Origin: Micropterix aruncella | Lineage: Eukaryota; Arthropoda; Insecta; Lepidoptera; Micropterigidae | Reading direction: 5' to 3' | Length of the DNA: 64,000 nucleotides | NCBI GenBank assembly: GCA_944548615.1 | Contig: OX155976.1 | Location: 2,928,442 to 2,992,441, forward strand | Part shown: piece after piece, positions 19,736 to 32,500 of the stretch | Layout of the letters: each line of letters starts with the position of its first letter | How positions within the stretch are numbered: the first letter of the stretch is position 1 | Translations under genes and position numbers: made by a program | Notes under the pieces: model-generated | Databases searched by the model: none | Seen by the model: the letters and a program-made list of their open reading frames with translations, nothing else | What the model was told of the DNA's origin: nothing

Positions 19736-21435
19736 TACATTGTAGTGGCCTCTATTCATTGTCCCTTAAAGAGGGCCGGTGATCGCGGAACGAAGGAACT
19801 AAGCTTCGTAGTGTGCTGCTGTGCCTCGTAGCTCCGGATGAGCCGGAGTGAAATTGCTTGTAGCGCAAATAATCATGTGTGTCCCAAGATCCGGACGCCA
19901 CAATCCTCGTTCCTCGGAGCTCTCCCAGCTCGTCGTCACGATACTCCGCCTGTGGAGGTCGATATGGTAGATCCACCATAGAGGATATTCAATTCTCAAA
20001 CGTACGGCACTCGTCTGTATAAGACGGGGGACTCTCCGGTTGGCAAGTACATGGCTGGTTTCTCTGGCACTGACGTAGTTGTGGGGCATCACCTATATCA
20101 CCATAAATCCAATGTCAGTCTCTGTCGTCTGCCACCCCCACCCTTATCTTCATCAATTAGTCACATATGTGTCTTTGTCACAAGTGTCTTTATTTGCGGT
20201 ATAAATTACATGGACAACTTGACGATAACAGAGAGCAGTTCTGCCTCCTATTTACCTTAAATATAACTTGCTATTTCAAATGAATAACGTTTCTCATATT
20301 CCGCTAAAGTTACCTATTCTGAATTAAAGTTTACCCTAATATTTCATAAGTGTTTGCGGATTGCTCTGGTAGAAATGGATGTAACTTTCTCTACGCCATT
20401 CCCATATTACGGCATAGGTCAATTTAATTATTTCTAATTGAGGTCTCTTTCTGATACGCTTTCTCTCTGAAGCTTGACAATATTTTATTCCGAAAATATG
20501 ATTCTTTCCAATATTAGGCCGAGCATGAATAACACGTGGTTCTTCGTGTTTTATTCAAACTTTTATTCAATTATCTTTTTTTATTAGGTTGTTTTGACTC
20601 CCTCTTTTAATATATTATTTAAATTAGGAGTTGTTTTATAGGCCGGCATACAAGTTTTATTTTATTCCTACCTATCTAGCGAGTATATGTTTGTATTAAT
20701 AGCCTGTTATATCAAACTTTAGATTTCTTTTACCTTATTCTTTAATTTACTCATATAAAAATGATTTAATGCCACAACTGATTTTATCTGTTGCTTTTAT
20801 TTGTACAATTATTATAAATTGCATTGGAAGGTGTCGCAGCACAGATTGGCACGTTGTCTTGCAACTTTAATGATATGCGGAATCCGATGACCGGAAGCGC
20901 GGTTTCAGTGGATGTTCCCGTTTTTCAGGGGCTGGTCGGGCGGCACTGATTGATCATATTATGTCCTTTCTTAGGTGGCAGCTGATACGGTTGTTATCAG
21001 GAAAGAGCAGCCGTAATATTCGGCGGCTATCGAACGGCGTGGACCATTATAGTGCCCAACGAAGATCAAAAACCCTCTGTTGAAATAATGCTCGTCTAAT
21101 ATATTTTAACCACGCTTAACTTCTCGTTTATCATCACTTCAATATCAGCTATAATTTCCTGCTTTCTTTACGTTCATAAATCCAGAAGACATTGCTCGAG
21201 GTCTTCTCGAACTAATATAGCTGGTACCTAATACTTTCAGATATATTATAAGGTACTAGGTACTTTTCAACAAAACTTCTGTCAGAGAATTATATTGAGA
21301 CTGCTTTTACCCGGTAAAACTGTATGAATAATTTAAGAATACGGGTGGGTAAAAAGTGCCCAGCGCGACCGGTCGTGTTTTGAAAACTGGCGCTTTAACA
21401 GTCGAGTGTTAAGTAAGATATTTTATAAATAAGCT
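19736..21435. other. No gene seen; repeat-like moderately GC-rich block then AT-rich DNA
   Basis: About 19750-20110 is more GC-rich and has overlapping shadow frames, none recognised. About 20860-21060 is another GC-richer island of unknown origin. The rest is AT-rich and featureless by eye. Confidence 0.4.
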
Positions 21436-21472
21436 AAAACTTCACGCGGTAAATTCGTTTTATCCCTAATGA
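21436..21472. repeat. Solo terminal piece of the Penelope-like element
   Basis: The sequence cacgcggtaaattcgtttt, then atccctaat, matches the terminal repeat of the Penelope-like fragments at 9674-9704 and about 29500-29535 in reverse, with a small internal deletion. No endonuclease sequence is attached. Confidence 0.5.
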
Positions 21473-21845
21473 CTTTTTCGTCAGTGAATGACGAAAACGT
21501 AATATTAATTTTGTCTTTTTAAGGTCCATCGTTTTTTTGTCAGTAATAGAAGAAAACATGACGTTCATATTAAATCATGTTGAGTCCATCATAAATTGCT
21601 TTTAAAATGACGTCCAATTTAAACGAATTCAAAGTCGGATGTGTATGTCTTGTCAAGTAGATAAATCGACGTCAACGTTACTTCTTGCCACATAGCACGA
21701 TTACTTCTCTGAAGTAAAAGTGATGGTTAGGACAGGAAATATTTTAACAGGGCCGGCCCATAGACCTGTTTCATTTACTACCCATCGTTTTAAAATTCTG
21801 ATTATTAAATTCGTGATGTTTATTGATTATTAAACAAACATGTTT

Positions 21846-22510
21846 TTATCGTAATGGAAACGTTAGATAATATATACACAAAGAAATAAAAATAGCAACG
21901 AAAGATAAAACGAAAGAAACACAAGAATATTGTATAAGAGAAAATCCAAGAGATCTTTGGCATCTTGTTGGATAGTGGTGGGGCTCACCATTCACTCTAA
22001 AATCGGATAGATTTCTGCGAACGAACAGCGCTACTTCCATCTTTATAGAAATGGACGGCAACGTCATGATGAAAGAATCCCTAAACAGTGGCCTAGCGGG
22101 CGCATTGATAAAGCGCCACACGCGCTATTGTGCGGACTGCGCGCGTCTCCATAACGAAGGCCCTCTGCCTGTCGGCTGCACGGCGCACGCCCCCATAACT
22201 CCGCGCCGTATGTTAGCAGTGAATGACCATATGCAAAGTGACACATGCGCAGCGTGGATAAATCGAGAAATGAAGCGATACGATAGAGTGCATAGCACGC
22301 CTTTCCCAATTTATCACAAAAAGCATCGATATGAAGGTGCCATCGCAACTCGTAATCGATTACGAATCCCAAGAACTTCGTTGAGGACACTTAAGTTATT
22401 TTTTTGTTTTTGACGGTCACATGTATTTCGGTTTTAGTAAGGCTGAAATACATAATATTACTTTTGTTAATGCTAAGTATCAGGTCATTAGCGTCAAACC
22501 ATGCACATGA
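21846..22510 (-). pseudogene. Jockey-type RT C-terminal fragment
   Basis: The minus strand reads WFDANDLILSINKSNIMYF, an in-frame stop, then STKFLGFVIDYELRWHLHID and YGHSLLTYGAELWGRAP, i.e. the RT thumb and beyond. After a frameshift near 22150 it continues in another frame (VRRNLSDFRVNGEPHHYPTR). It is a different copy from those at 4.4-6.5 kb. Truncated at both ends. Confidence 0.7.
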
Positions 22511-22539
22511 TCCATTCAACGCAAGTTAAGTGCAGGTTA

Positions 22540-23300
22540 ACGAAGGTACACTCTCGCTCTCTATTACTGCAGATGTGTTATCTGCGTACGGTATCAGCTC
22601 AGTTCGCGATGTGGCAGATGTAATGTCGTTCATATATAAAAGGAACATATTGAGATCACCACAATGGGCGAACCCGTCACCGCAGGACGTTTTAACGATT
22701 CATCGTTCTATCGACCGTGCAGTGAGCGTAGAAGACTTTGGACATTACAAATCCGACGTCTAGCTACGCCACAACCCGCAAGAGACCAACGCCTTTACCG
22801 CGAGATAGCCAGTAATGTTACCTGGCGTGCCGACACTCACGCCCTTGCTTCCAATTGTGACCAGATTTCTCCGGTCTCTCGATTGGTTCCGAGTTCGAGG
22901 TCGCTTGCGCGGTCCTCTCCCTTACGAAGCGGTGAAACGGTGTACACCGAATCTATCGCGGACCAAGGCGTCCTTTGCCCGACTCTGAACCGGGATCGGA
23001 TGGCCAATGGTCATTTCAAGAGCAGTCGCCGTAAGGTAGGCAACCACCCCCGCTCTATAGGAAACAATACAGTTCCCAGACTCCCCCGACTGTCAGTCGG
23101 AGAGAACAATCGATTGGCTTGCGCCGCTCGGTGCGCAGACCGTCCAGGAGCGCCAGAGGTTTGATTCCCAGGGGAGACTGGTTGACCCAGTGTCCTACCC
23201 AGGTTCGCACCCCATACGTGGAGGCCATCGGATGGGTGTTGACCCGTGAGTGTGACCGACCCTGAACACATGGGTCATCGTGGCCACCTCATCATGGGCC
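22540..23300 (+). repeat. Repeat family copy, inverted relative to the array-unit copy
   Basis: About 22670-23090 on the plus strand matches 36050-36480 on the minus strand (ttaccgcgagata, actcacgccctt, cggtctctcgattgg, ccttacgaagcggt, ctataggaaacaata). Open frames in both orientations are probably incidental. At about 23150 ggtttgattccc resembles an RNA polymerase III B box, and the reverse strand near 22790 resembles a tRNA-Leu-like A-box region, so a SINE-derived origin is possible. Unclassified. Confidence 0.5.
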
Positions 23301-24501
23301 CGTTAGCTCCCATATATACGAGGAACAGTGTGTTACCCAAACAAGATCCCTCCTCTATTTAATTGTATCGCCATATTGATTCATCTATTTGTATTAATGT
23401 ATATACATATCAGCGAGTGGTGTAATGAAAGCTATATTCAAGCTGGTACTAAACTCAATTCATCACCAACGTGCAAATTATGTAGAATATAGGGAAGCAT
23501 TAATCATTAATACATTTCGTAAATCTTGAAATACTCGCTTCGCTTTATAAAAAAATTACAATAATTAGATTTATCTGTGCTTATTTATGTATAAAAACCC
23601 GTTTTTCTTTTGTATTCTTATTATTATTACCTTCCTCTAGGAGAAATATGACTACGGTTTGCCTGCGGCGAACTACGCATAATTATCATTGTCTCGGCAA
23701 AATAATATAAAATAATAATACCGTAAACATTCCACACAACAAAGCCGTGAATATATGTATTCTACAGTTTTGAATAAGGGAATCACTAACATAGTATATT
23801 AAAGAAACCATGGAAACGAGAGAAACCATGGAAACAAGAAGCAAATAAAAAATAACAAGAAAAAAAAAAGAAGTAACATATTTTGTTTTAAAATTTTCAT
23901 TCTTTCACAATGTAACAAATAGAAATAATTGAATTTATAATTTATTTGAGCCACATTGAAAGTGGAATTATAAAGTGACAAGAAAACAGTTTTTTATTCA
24001 ACCTTCAAGCGGTAGAGACAAAAATAATAGTCAGTGTTCGGAAAACTTTCGATAATTGAGTGCACAAGAGAGAACTTCGCGAGACCAGACTTCGACAGGA
24101 CCGAGTTTATAACCCGACCCCGACGATATCTACGCTTCGCAGGACAGTACTGCTCTTCAAACGGTAAGCGACAATAACAGCTTATACCTTGATGCCTCAA
24201 TTATGCGAGCGGCTAGATTTACAAACTAGTGGAGACTAGATCGATCTTATAGGAAAAGAGATCGCTGCGGAATCTGCAAAAGGAGACCGTACGATACAAG
24301 AACTTAAGGTCACCTTGTATCGCAACTCGCCGAGGAGAGACACGCCTCTACGAGTACCTGGTGTGCCATCGGCAGTAAAACGCCGGTTCACATCACCCCT
24401 GGGTGCCACCAAAATTGCACCTTGTCGTTCTATGGCTACCCTAAAATAAAGTGGCAGATTTTCGATCGGTTTAACCGCTGACCGCTGGATTTGCCACTAC
24501 A
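23301..24501. other. Flank of the array, no gene seen
   Basis: AT-rich, with shadow frames only. The stretch 23630-23690 (ttcctctag...ctacggt...gcctgcgg) resembles the last ~60 bp of each array unit (36708-36764), so unit-end-type sequence existed here before the array. A pair of gaaaccatggaaac repeats lies at 23805-23837. Confidence 0.45.
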
Positions 24502-26541
24502 ATCATATTATAGAACACTGAAAGCTGGCACACAGCCGATGGAGAAGCCCGCCAATAATATGAAATTTCTTCTAAGGAATCTATGAAACCATTTAGAGGA
24601 GAATATATGCAATGCGGTGCTGCACACCTAAATGTGTGCGAGCCTTTATTAACCTGAAGAGTGCTCGTGTGGTGTCAAAACCCGAATGTGTAACATTTGA
24701 TTATATCCTGCTGCGACACAACGGTTCAGGTATGAAAATTTACCACATATATGTAATTATGATGAGAGTATTTTCGTTTCACCACACATTGAATTCGGAG
24801 TCCGCGACAGTCACACACTCATTGTTCCCGTCAAGACGCAAATGCAACTTCGCCGAAACGCCGGTAACAACTATCATCTTTTTGAATGCGGTAAGAGTCC
24901 GTTAACATGCAATTCGAATAAAATTCAATGTCAAATAACAGTGAAAGTATTATTGTAGATTTAGTATATTTTAGTACGTAACTAGTTACAAAATACTGAC
25001 ATATGACGTCGAAAGCGGATCAATAGCATTGAGGTCGCCTAAATGTTGACATTGTGTGAACAAACAGAAGATCCACGGAGCGGGGAGAGGAAGCATTCCT
25101 GCGGGGAAGGGTTGGTCAGGCAGAACTACATCGCCGCCAGTGAGCGATGGCTGTGTTTCTCGTCGAACTGTCGACAGCTTCAATATTTACTCTCTGATCG
25201 ATTCCATTTTTACTAACAAACCACGTAAGTGACGGATTCTAATTATTATTGATCTGTAGGAACAACTGACGTATTAAGATACGTGGGAAACCGTATGCTG
25301 CGATTGAAGAAGATTGACTAATGTGGTTACGCGCATTGTTAATATGCAAAGTGCTAACTTTTCCCGCTGTCACATTATACATTATTAAAAACTGCTATAC
25401 AAGGGAAATGACCGAAAATTGAATGACCGAGTGAGGCGAGATCACTGTTTCAAATCGGCCAGAGACGACCGATCGGTACTTCATCTGTTTATGTGTAGCG
25501 TAATTATTATAAACAAACGCGTCGTACGTTTGTCATAAATTTTCCTTGAAGTCGTCAAAAACGACAGATGTGGAGGATTTTTGATTGTTTTGTACCATTT
25601 TAAGATGGTGGCAGTATTAATGCGGGAAAATAAAAATATTTATCTGTAAAATTGTATCACATATTAAAATGGAGAGTAATTCGAGCAGACAAGTAGTCAT
25701 TTTTTTTTAATTTACACACAATATGAATCGAAAGGTTTGGGGGGTGCAAAAATAAAAATATTATTGAATACCATGATGTGACTGTCAAAACGTATAGTAA
25801 ACCGAGTAGAAATATACTTTAAAACTAAATGGTTACATAAATAAACAAATTATATGTACGCAATATGGAAAGGTGGGGGGGGGGGGGAGAGGGATAATAA
25901 AACATGTTGTGTCTTACTCTTAAAGAAATATCAAAACACATCATATAAATGTACATCTAAAAAGATGAGATGACATTGGGCGAGATGGAATTGGGATGGC
26001 GGTGAAGGGGAAGGGGCGTGGCGGGGAATAAATAAATAGAATGTGTTATATACCAAGAGAACTGTAAGTATAAACACATAGGAAATTTTACTGATTAGAT
26101 TTTAGACCTCTAGCACCTCAGATATTTTATAGGTTTAGAGAGAGGCGTGTATAATAAGTCGTGGAATTATATTTTTATTTATTATAATTTTTTTTTTGAA
26201 TTCGGTTTCAAATATATGAAAATTTTAAGGTAGTACAAATCCACGCAGTTTCTACCGTATACAAGAAAATTAAAATTATAAATGCTTTATAAATTGGACA
26301 TTATAACGTTTTTATCATCAAATTCTGTCATAGTTTTCATTAGCCCTTTACATAAATAAGCGTTTCGTTAACCGCTTTACATAAATCATTATGACAAAAA
26401 GAATAACTCGTTTCATGTAATTTTAAAGATGATTCGAATTACTCGCGAAGCCTACATTTGCAAGACGTAGAGTATTTTTAAAATACGACCTTTTGGGATA
26501 TACTATAAAACGGATGTATTGCCAGTTCCAGTTAAAGAACC
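24502..26541. other. Unit 5' region upstream of the receptor, no gene seen
   Basis: A 97-codon frame at 24612-24905 has no recognisable domain. On its reverse strand the motif ggcgtttcggcgaagttgc resembles the Penelope 3' block, so it may be an old Penelope piece. A G13 tract lies at 25875-25887. The ~1.3 kb before the receptor start holds the presumptive promoter, including TATAAAA at 26504-26510, 32 bp before the ATG; its function is inferred from position only. Confidence 0.45.
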
Positions 26542-29500
26542 ATGGAGGCAGTCAGAAGATATTGGAATCAGAAATATGTCAAAGAAGACGACGTCTCACG
26601 AGGCGTTTATGATTACCACACAGTTGTGGGAGTCGCTCTGCTCTGCAATGGTATCGTAAGGAACGAGAAATACAGGGATACGTCTTTTAAATTTGTGTGG
26701 CCATTCTGCAGCTTCGGATTGGGAGTCGCCGGTTTCGCTTTCGGGGTCATGCAGATGTGTCATTGTTTGGACGAGAAGTGAGTTTGCATGTGTTTGAATA
26801 TCGTCGGTGCGCCTGCCAAAACCTCTATGTGCATTTTTTCGTTTTTTTTTTCGCTAGATGGCCTTAAAATCGAGTCGCGCATCGACTAAAAAAACAATTA
26901 TGTGTAATTTCCTTCTAGAAATCGATTTGACAAAATGGATATGTGGGCCTAATTCTTATTTGTGGCAATGCAAAATCGGTTATGTGTCCTCCTAAAAGCT
27001 TTTTAGTAATCTGTTTGCACATATCGGAATTGGTTTGGTTTGATTAAATCATGGTGACATACTTTTCGGGCGCTGTTTGTGTTTTGTGTATATAAAAGTA
27101 TTTTGAAAACCTTTTTTATTATATGAAACGAAGTACGAGTGAGTAAATTTAATTCATGGAGACGCAAAGTAATTGGCGAGGGAGACTTCTTGTCGACTTG
27201 AGTACGGGAAAAAAATTCTGTTGAAATGCCTGCGCAAGGTACCTATATCAGACCCATTCATATCCACTAGCTACGACCCAACTGTAGCAATTCAGCAACA
27301 ACACGAGGAATCAAGCTTAGTTCGCCGTCAATAATGGAAAAAAATATGGCTTTAGAACCGACTACCGAACCTTCTGCCCTAGAGTTTATAGGAAACGACG
27401 ATATTATGACCATACCGACACTCGAGCGTGTTGGTTGTACCAATATGACCACACCGACAATCGAGCCTTTTGCTGCAAATCCTGCTGATTATGCCGATAT
27501 GACTGGGCCGATTCTCGAGCTTTTTCCTACAGTTCCCGATGAATAAGCTGATATTTCCATACCAACAGAGAAGAAGCCTTTTTCTAGAGAGCCTATTGAA
27601 TACCAGGATAAGAGTAAACTAACATCCGTCCCATACGCTGCTGCCATGCCAGTACATCATGATCACGAACTCAACTCTCAACCATTGCCGATGGTGATTG
27701 GTGAAACAGTAGAATTTAAGAACGTAAAATCTTCAAAAGCTTGATTGATTACAAATATTAATAGGTACATTATGTGAGTTTTAAGTATTAAAAAAATGGT
27801 GTTGATAGTAACTAGATCTAATTTTCGATAGATAAAGATGTCGTGTACTTAATTCATTTAATTTTAAAACTTACCACTAAAAACGGCTGATGTAAGATTT
27901 GAGACTTCAAAGCCTTTTAATTGTATTGATGGATGAACTATTATTGAATAGTGGCCAAGTGAAAGCTCAAAGACATTTAAATTATCTTACTTACATGTTT
28001 AGTTTTTAAATTTGTATTCTGTGTGTCTTTCTTACCATAATATTTGTACTGAATAAAGTTTTTTATTAGCTATTTAATTCTATTTATTTAATAATTTTAT
28101 TTACGTAATAGGTACGTAGATACTGAGCAGATCATTCTATTTACGCTGCAAGTATACTATCTATGATTGAATCTATCTATGAAATATTTACCACTTCTGT
28201 ATCTATGATACAGAAGTAGTAAATATTTATTTTATAGCTTCTTCGTATTGTTGTGCAATTGTAGAATTGAAAGTATCCAGTGATTTACCTGACAAATCTG
28301 ACATGTGTACAGTTTCACTTATAAGGAATAATTCTGAAATAATAAGGGAAAAACAATTCTGATATGTGCACCAAAATGGCTAAAAATATATAATGTGGAT
28401 CAAAAACATTATTCTCATTTTTCCTTGAATCCCAGTGTATAAATTATATTTTTTGCCATCACACTGCATTTCCAAATTATTGATTACTCAATTAACCACT
28501 AAATAAACCAGTTTTTAGTCTCTCCTGAAAACTTGCTTAAAAACACATAGAGGTTTTGGCAGGCGCACCGACGATATGAGTATGACGTTTGCGTGTTTGA
28601 CGAGAAAACGGCCAATATGGAACAACAACATTACTCTATTTTCAGTAATATACCAGTGGCAGCTGAAAATTTTTTCTACATCCTACTGGTGACTTGTGCG
28701 ATTGTTCAAGTATTAACTTTTACTTTTGGTAGAAACATTTTCCAAATACTCGGTGATTTGATGGACGACGACTTTGCTATCGTGGACAATTTACCGCTAG
28801 AATACAGGTCAGAATTATATTCTCATCACAATATTGTATTAGGTATGAATATATGAGTAATAAATTTGGAACATTCCAGGGAATTGTTTTTTAAACATCA
28901 ACTTTTAATTAAAAAGTTAACAATCGGATATATTATATATGCTATTTGTATATACGTGTACGTAATAGGAAATACAGTTTTGCGGTTGATTTGCCAGCAA
29001 CTATTTTCTGACTATACTGTAGACAGAGAGAGGCCATTGATAATTAAGATTTGGTTACCCAGGGATGATCCCTACAGAACTCCCCTTTATGAAATATTTT
29101 TTTTTTTACAAATTCTGTTAGTTTTGTCTGTAGCAACAGTGTTTGTCAGTGAGTATTCCAGACGACATATTTAACTTTTATGGGAATGAATAGAAATTTA
29201 AAACAAAACTTTGTTTACAGCATATTGCCTCGTGCATTTGCATTATAATTTGCATATACTCTGCCAATTTGATTTGGTAATTCTAGGCTGGCAAAAAATA
29301 TTCAACTTTGACGATTTATCGAAAATAGAAATAAACAAAATGAAGAATGAAGAGGAATGCAACATTATTTACGACATTTTAAAAAAGAGAATTAAGGAGA
29401 ACTGCATCCGTCATCGACACGCCCTCGAGTAAATATGGCATAGTCAATTTTTTTTATATATTTTAAAAATTCATTTCTGGTTTAAATGTACCAAGAATTA

Positions 29501-32500
29501 TAAATAGGATAGAAAACGAATTTACCGCGTGAAATTTGTAGGACCCGACGTTTCGGTGACGTTGCAGCCGCCGATGTCTAGGGTAGACTGAAGAGCTGTC
29601 AGTCCGTTGTTTTGCGGGTAGGCCGCAAACCGCTGCCGCCACTGCGTAGGTTATAACGGTGGTGGGGGGCCGGGCTTGGAGCGCGGGAATTTTTAAAATC
29701 CGTCTTGCACACAACACTCACTGTATCCTGTTTTACGTCTTTGCGTTCGGCGTTCGGCGGCGGGAACATTTTAAGAAGAGGGTTCCACGTAGAAGAGAGT
29801 TTGTAGCCGTCATCTCTATTGAAGTTCGGAGTTCTTCTTATTTCAATGGCTTCCCGGATCATGCGAGGAAAGTAGAATTGTTCCTTGGATAGAACAATGG
29901 GATTTTGAAACTGCATCCAGTGGTTACTTCCGCTATCCAATATATGTTCGCAGATCGCCGATTTTTCTCGCTGAACGTTTTTAACAGCTTTGATGTGTTC
30001 TGTCAGTCGCGTGGCTATGGGCCGTTTCGTTTGTCCAACTTAGGCTAGACCGCAGCTGCATTCGACTTTATACACACCCGGGGTTTGCAGTGGTATTACA
30101 TCCTTTACAGGCCTCAAAAATCGAGCTATATTTTGGGTCGGTTTGAAGATCGTTTTTATATCGAATCTGTTTAGCATCTTACTTATTCGATCAGTCACGC
30201 CCTTGACGTATGGTAAGAATGCTCTTGATCTGCTCGGTTTTTGAGTTTCGTCCGTATTAGATGGTGTGCGTGTCTCGTGATATTTCGTTTTCTATCCTAT
30301 TTATAATGTCAAACAACCGCGATAGTCTTCGATTTTATAGTACCAAGAATTTCCGCTAACTTTTTATATTACGTGGTGCAACAAAAAAAAACATTTAAAG
30401 GAAAAGTAGTTTGGCTCTTACCTATAACCTAGACTCTTACCAATAAGATTGTGGCCTATAGAGAAACCATAAATACGTCGGTATATACACTCTACTCTTT
30501 TTGAAATGTCGCTTTGTTTCACAGATTTTTCGAGCGCGTAAATTCGCTACTTGGTCCAATGTTATTCGTACAGCTACTAGTGTCTTCGATTGGTCTTTGT
30601 CTACTTAGCTTTGAAGTCATTCATGTGAGTATTCTTCTTTAACACAATTTAATAAATCTAAAATATATCCCTTTAAACGATATTTTTCCATTTTCCTCAG
30701 AGTATTGAAATAGGCCAATTTAATTTCTTTTTCCTACTATTATTCTTAGGATGTTTGTTTCAAATTGCCGTACCATGTTTAACGGGATCCCTAATATTAC
30801 AAAAGGTAAATATACTATAATATTTATATAAATTACATTACGCAACCACTTTATAATCTCATCTCGGGCGAACGGCACAAAACTAACCAATGCATAGAAT
30901 ACAAAAAAAAATACAAATTTATTTTTCTCCGAAATCCTTTCGTCGACGTTTCGTATCATACATACGCCGAAAAACTAAAAAGGAAAATCTTGCCTGTCAT
31001 CAAATCCAATCCCTACTGCACAGGATATATTATATACTTATTATATGTTACCAGTGGTTATCGTTATAATTTCATCAGTGAGGTTCCGCAGTTACTTAGT
31101 CCCTAATACTGATCATTTTATTAATTAAATTCTTGAGCCAATCATCTCTAAAAGTCTACTTATCTATATTGGAGATGACACTGTACAGCTTTTGTGATAG
31201 GCCAGTTATGGGTAGACACTTTTACTGACGCAAACATACATATTATCCTTGTCCTTGTTTGGCTTAGAAAGGCTGAGTTGACAATGCAAATAAAACCAAA
31301 TACATGGCAGATATAGTATCATTAGTAGCACAGGGCAACCGACATAAATCTACAATGTGGTAATCCATAAATGCGACTGTTATTTCCCTTGCAAATACCA
31401 AACAGCGGAGAAATTATATACTTTAAAATAACTTGGAATTATCGTCGACTACCATGTAAAATGGTATTACAGCGTAGAATACCTAACTGGCAAATTTACA
31501 AATACCTATTTGTTTTTCGGTTATTCCGATATATTATTGATAATCCGACCATGAAATCAGATCATTGCGATTTATATGAGTCAGTTTTGACCTATGTAAT
31601 TGTTGGCTGTGGTAGTTGCGCCTACACTCTTGTAATTAGCTGTTTGAAAAAGCACAACCTAAAAGTAATCATTAAAACACAGAAGATCCGATTTATGTAT
31701 ACTCTTCCTTTAAGCACATTTATCAGTATCTGATATTTTTCATTCAAATGATCCCAGTCAAAAATGCATCAATCATGGACGTATTGCAAAAGGGTGTTCG
31801 ACAGCTCTGTTTATGGCAACCACCTTTGGACAGCGACATTCATCACGAATTGTATATAACATGTATATAACACGCTTGAAAAAAAAAACATCATATTCCC
31901 TTGACCATTGTAACCGAATCTATTTATATTCCCGGCATTTTGGAATGTGAAAACTTTCCCTAACCCCCAGGTGTTTTACAATATACTACTAAACACCTAT
32001 TGAAATTTACATAAACGTAACATATTTACAATATACACTTTTGTTTATGTAGCTATACATTTATATATATTTTAGATTAATACTATTTTTTTAAATATAC
32101 ACATAATTATTTATTTTGTATTAAAGATTTTTGTTTTTTTTTTTTCATTACTATAATTTGTTTTTTTTTTATAATTACAACCCAATCCACTTGTTCTTAT
32201 TGCGCCGAAACTAATCACACGTACTTGCACTTGCACACTGTTCATGCACCGTTGACCATCCAGAGTCGTTTTGTTTAGTTTTTCTTGTATAAACGAAATA
32301 TTTTAATACTGTATTTAAAATATTATCACATAGATTTGCATTTATGTAAATATACGTATTGTTTATTTTTAGGCATCAGAGGTTGGCTTTGAGTGTTATT
32401 CTTGCGGCTGGGAAACTATGAAATTAAGCAAAGAAATCAAATTGGAAATTTTGACATCCCTATTAATTGCCAACCAACCAGTAGCTACTAAGGCCTTGGG

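Larger units (their letters stand above)
26798..28577. mobile_element. Intron-1 segment bounded by 34-bp perfect inverted repeats
   Basis: The repeats lie at 26798-26831 and 28544-28577 (cores gtcggtgcgcctgccaaaac and its complement) and enclose ~1.7 kb. The outer flanks carry related sequences, tgtttggacgagaa at 26764-26777 and tgtttgacgagaa at 28594-28606, which look like a slightly diverged target duplication inside the coding sequence. The gtgagt donor lies just outside the left repeat. This fits a DNA-type or foldback element inserted into what was one exon. No transposase is visible. Confidence 0.65.

Noticed and set aside
24612..24905. 97-codon ORF at the head of each unit
   Set aside because: No domain, no splice context, and its reverse strand resembles a Penelope 3' block; probably repeat sequence.
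31371..31733. 120-codon ORF in receptor intron 6, repeated in each unit
   Set aside because: No recognisable domain and no splice linkage to the receptor; its repetition follows from the array.
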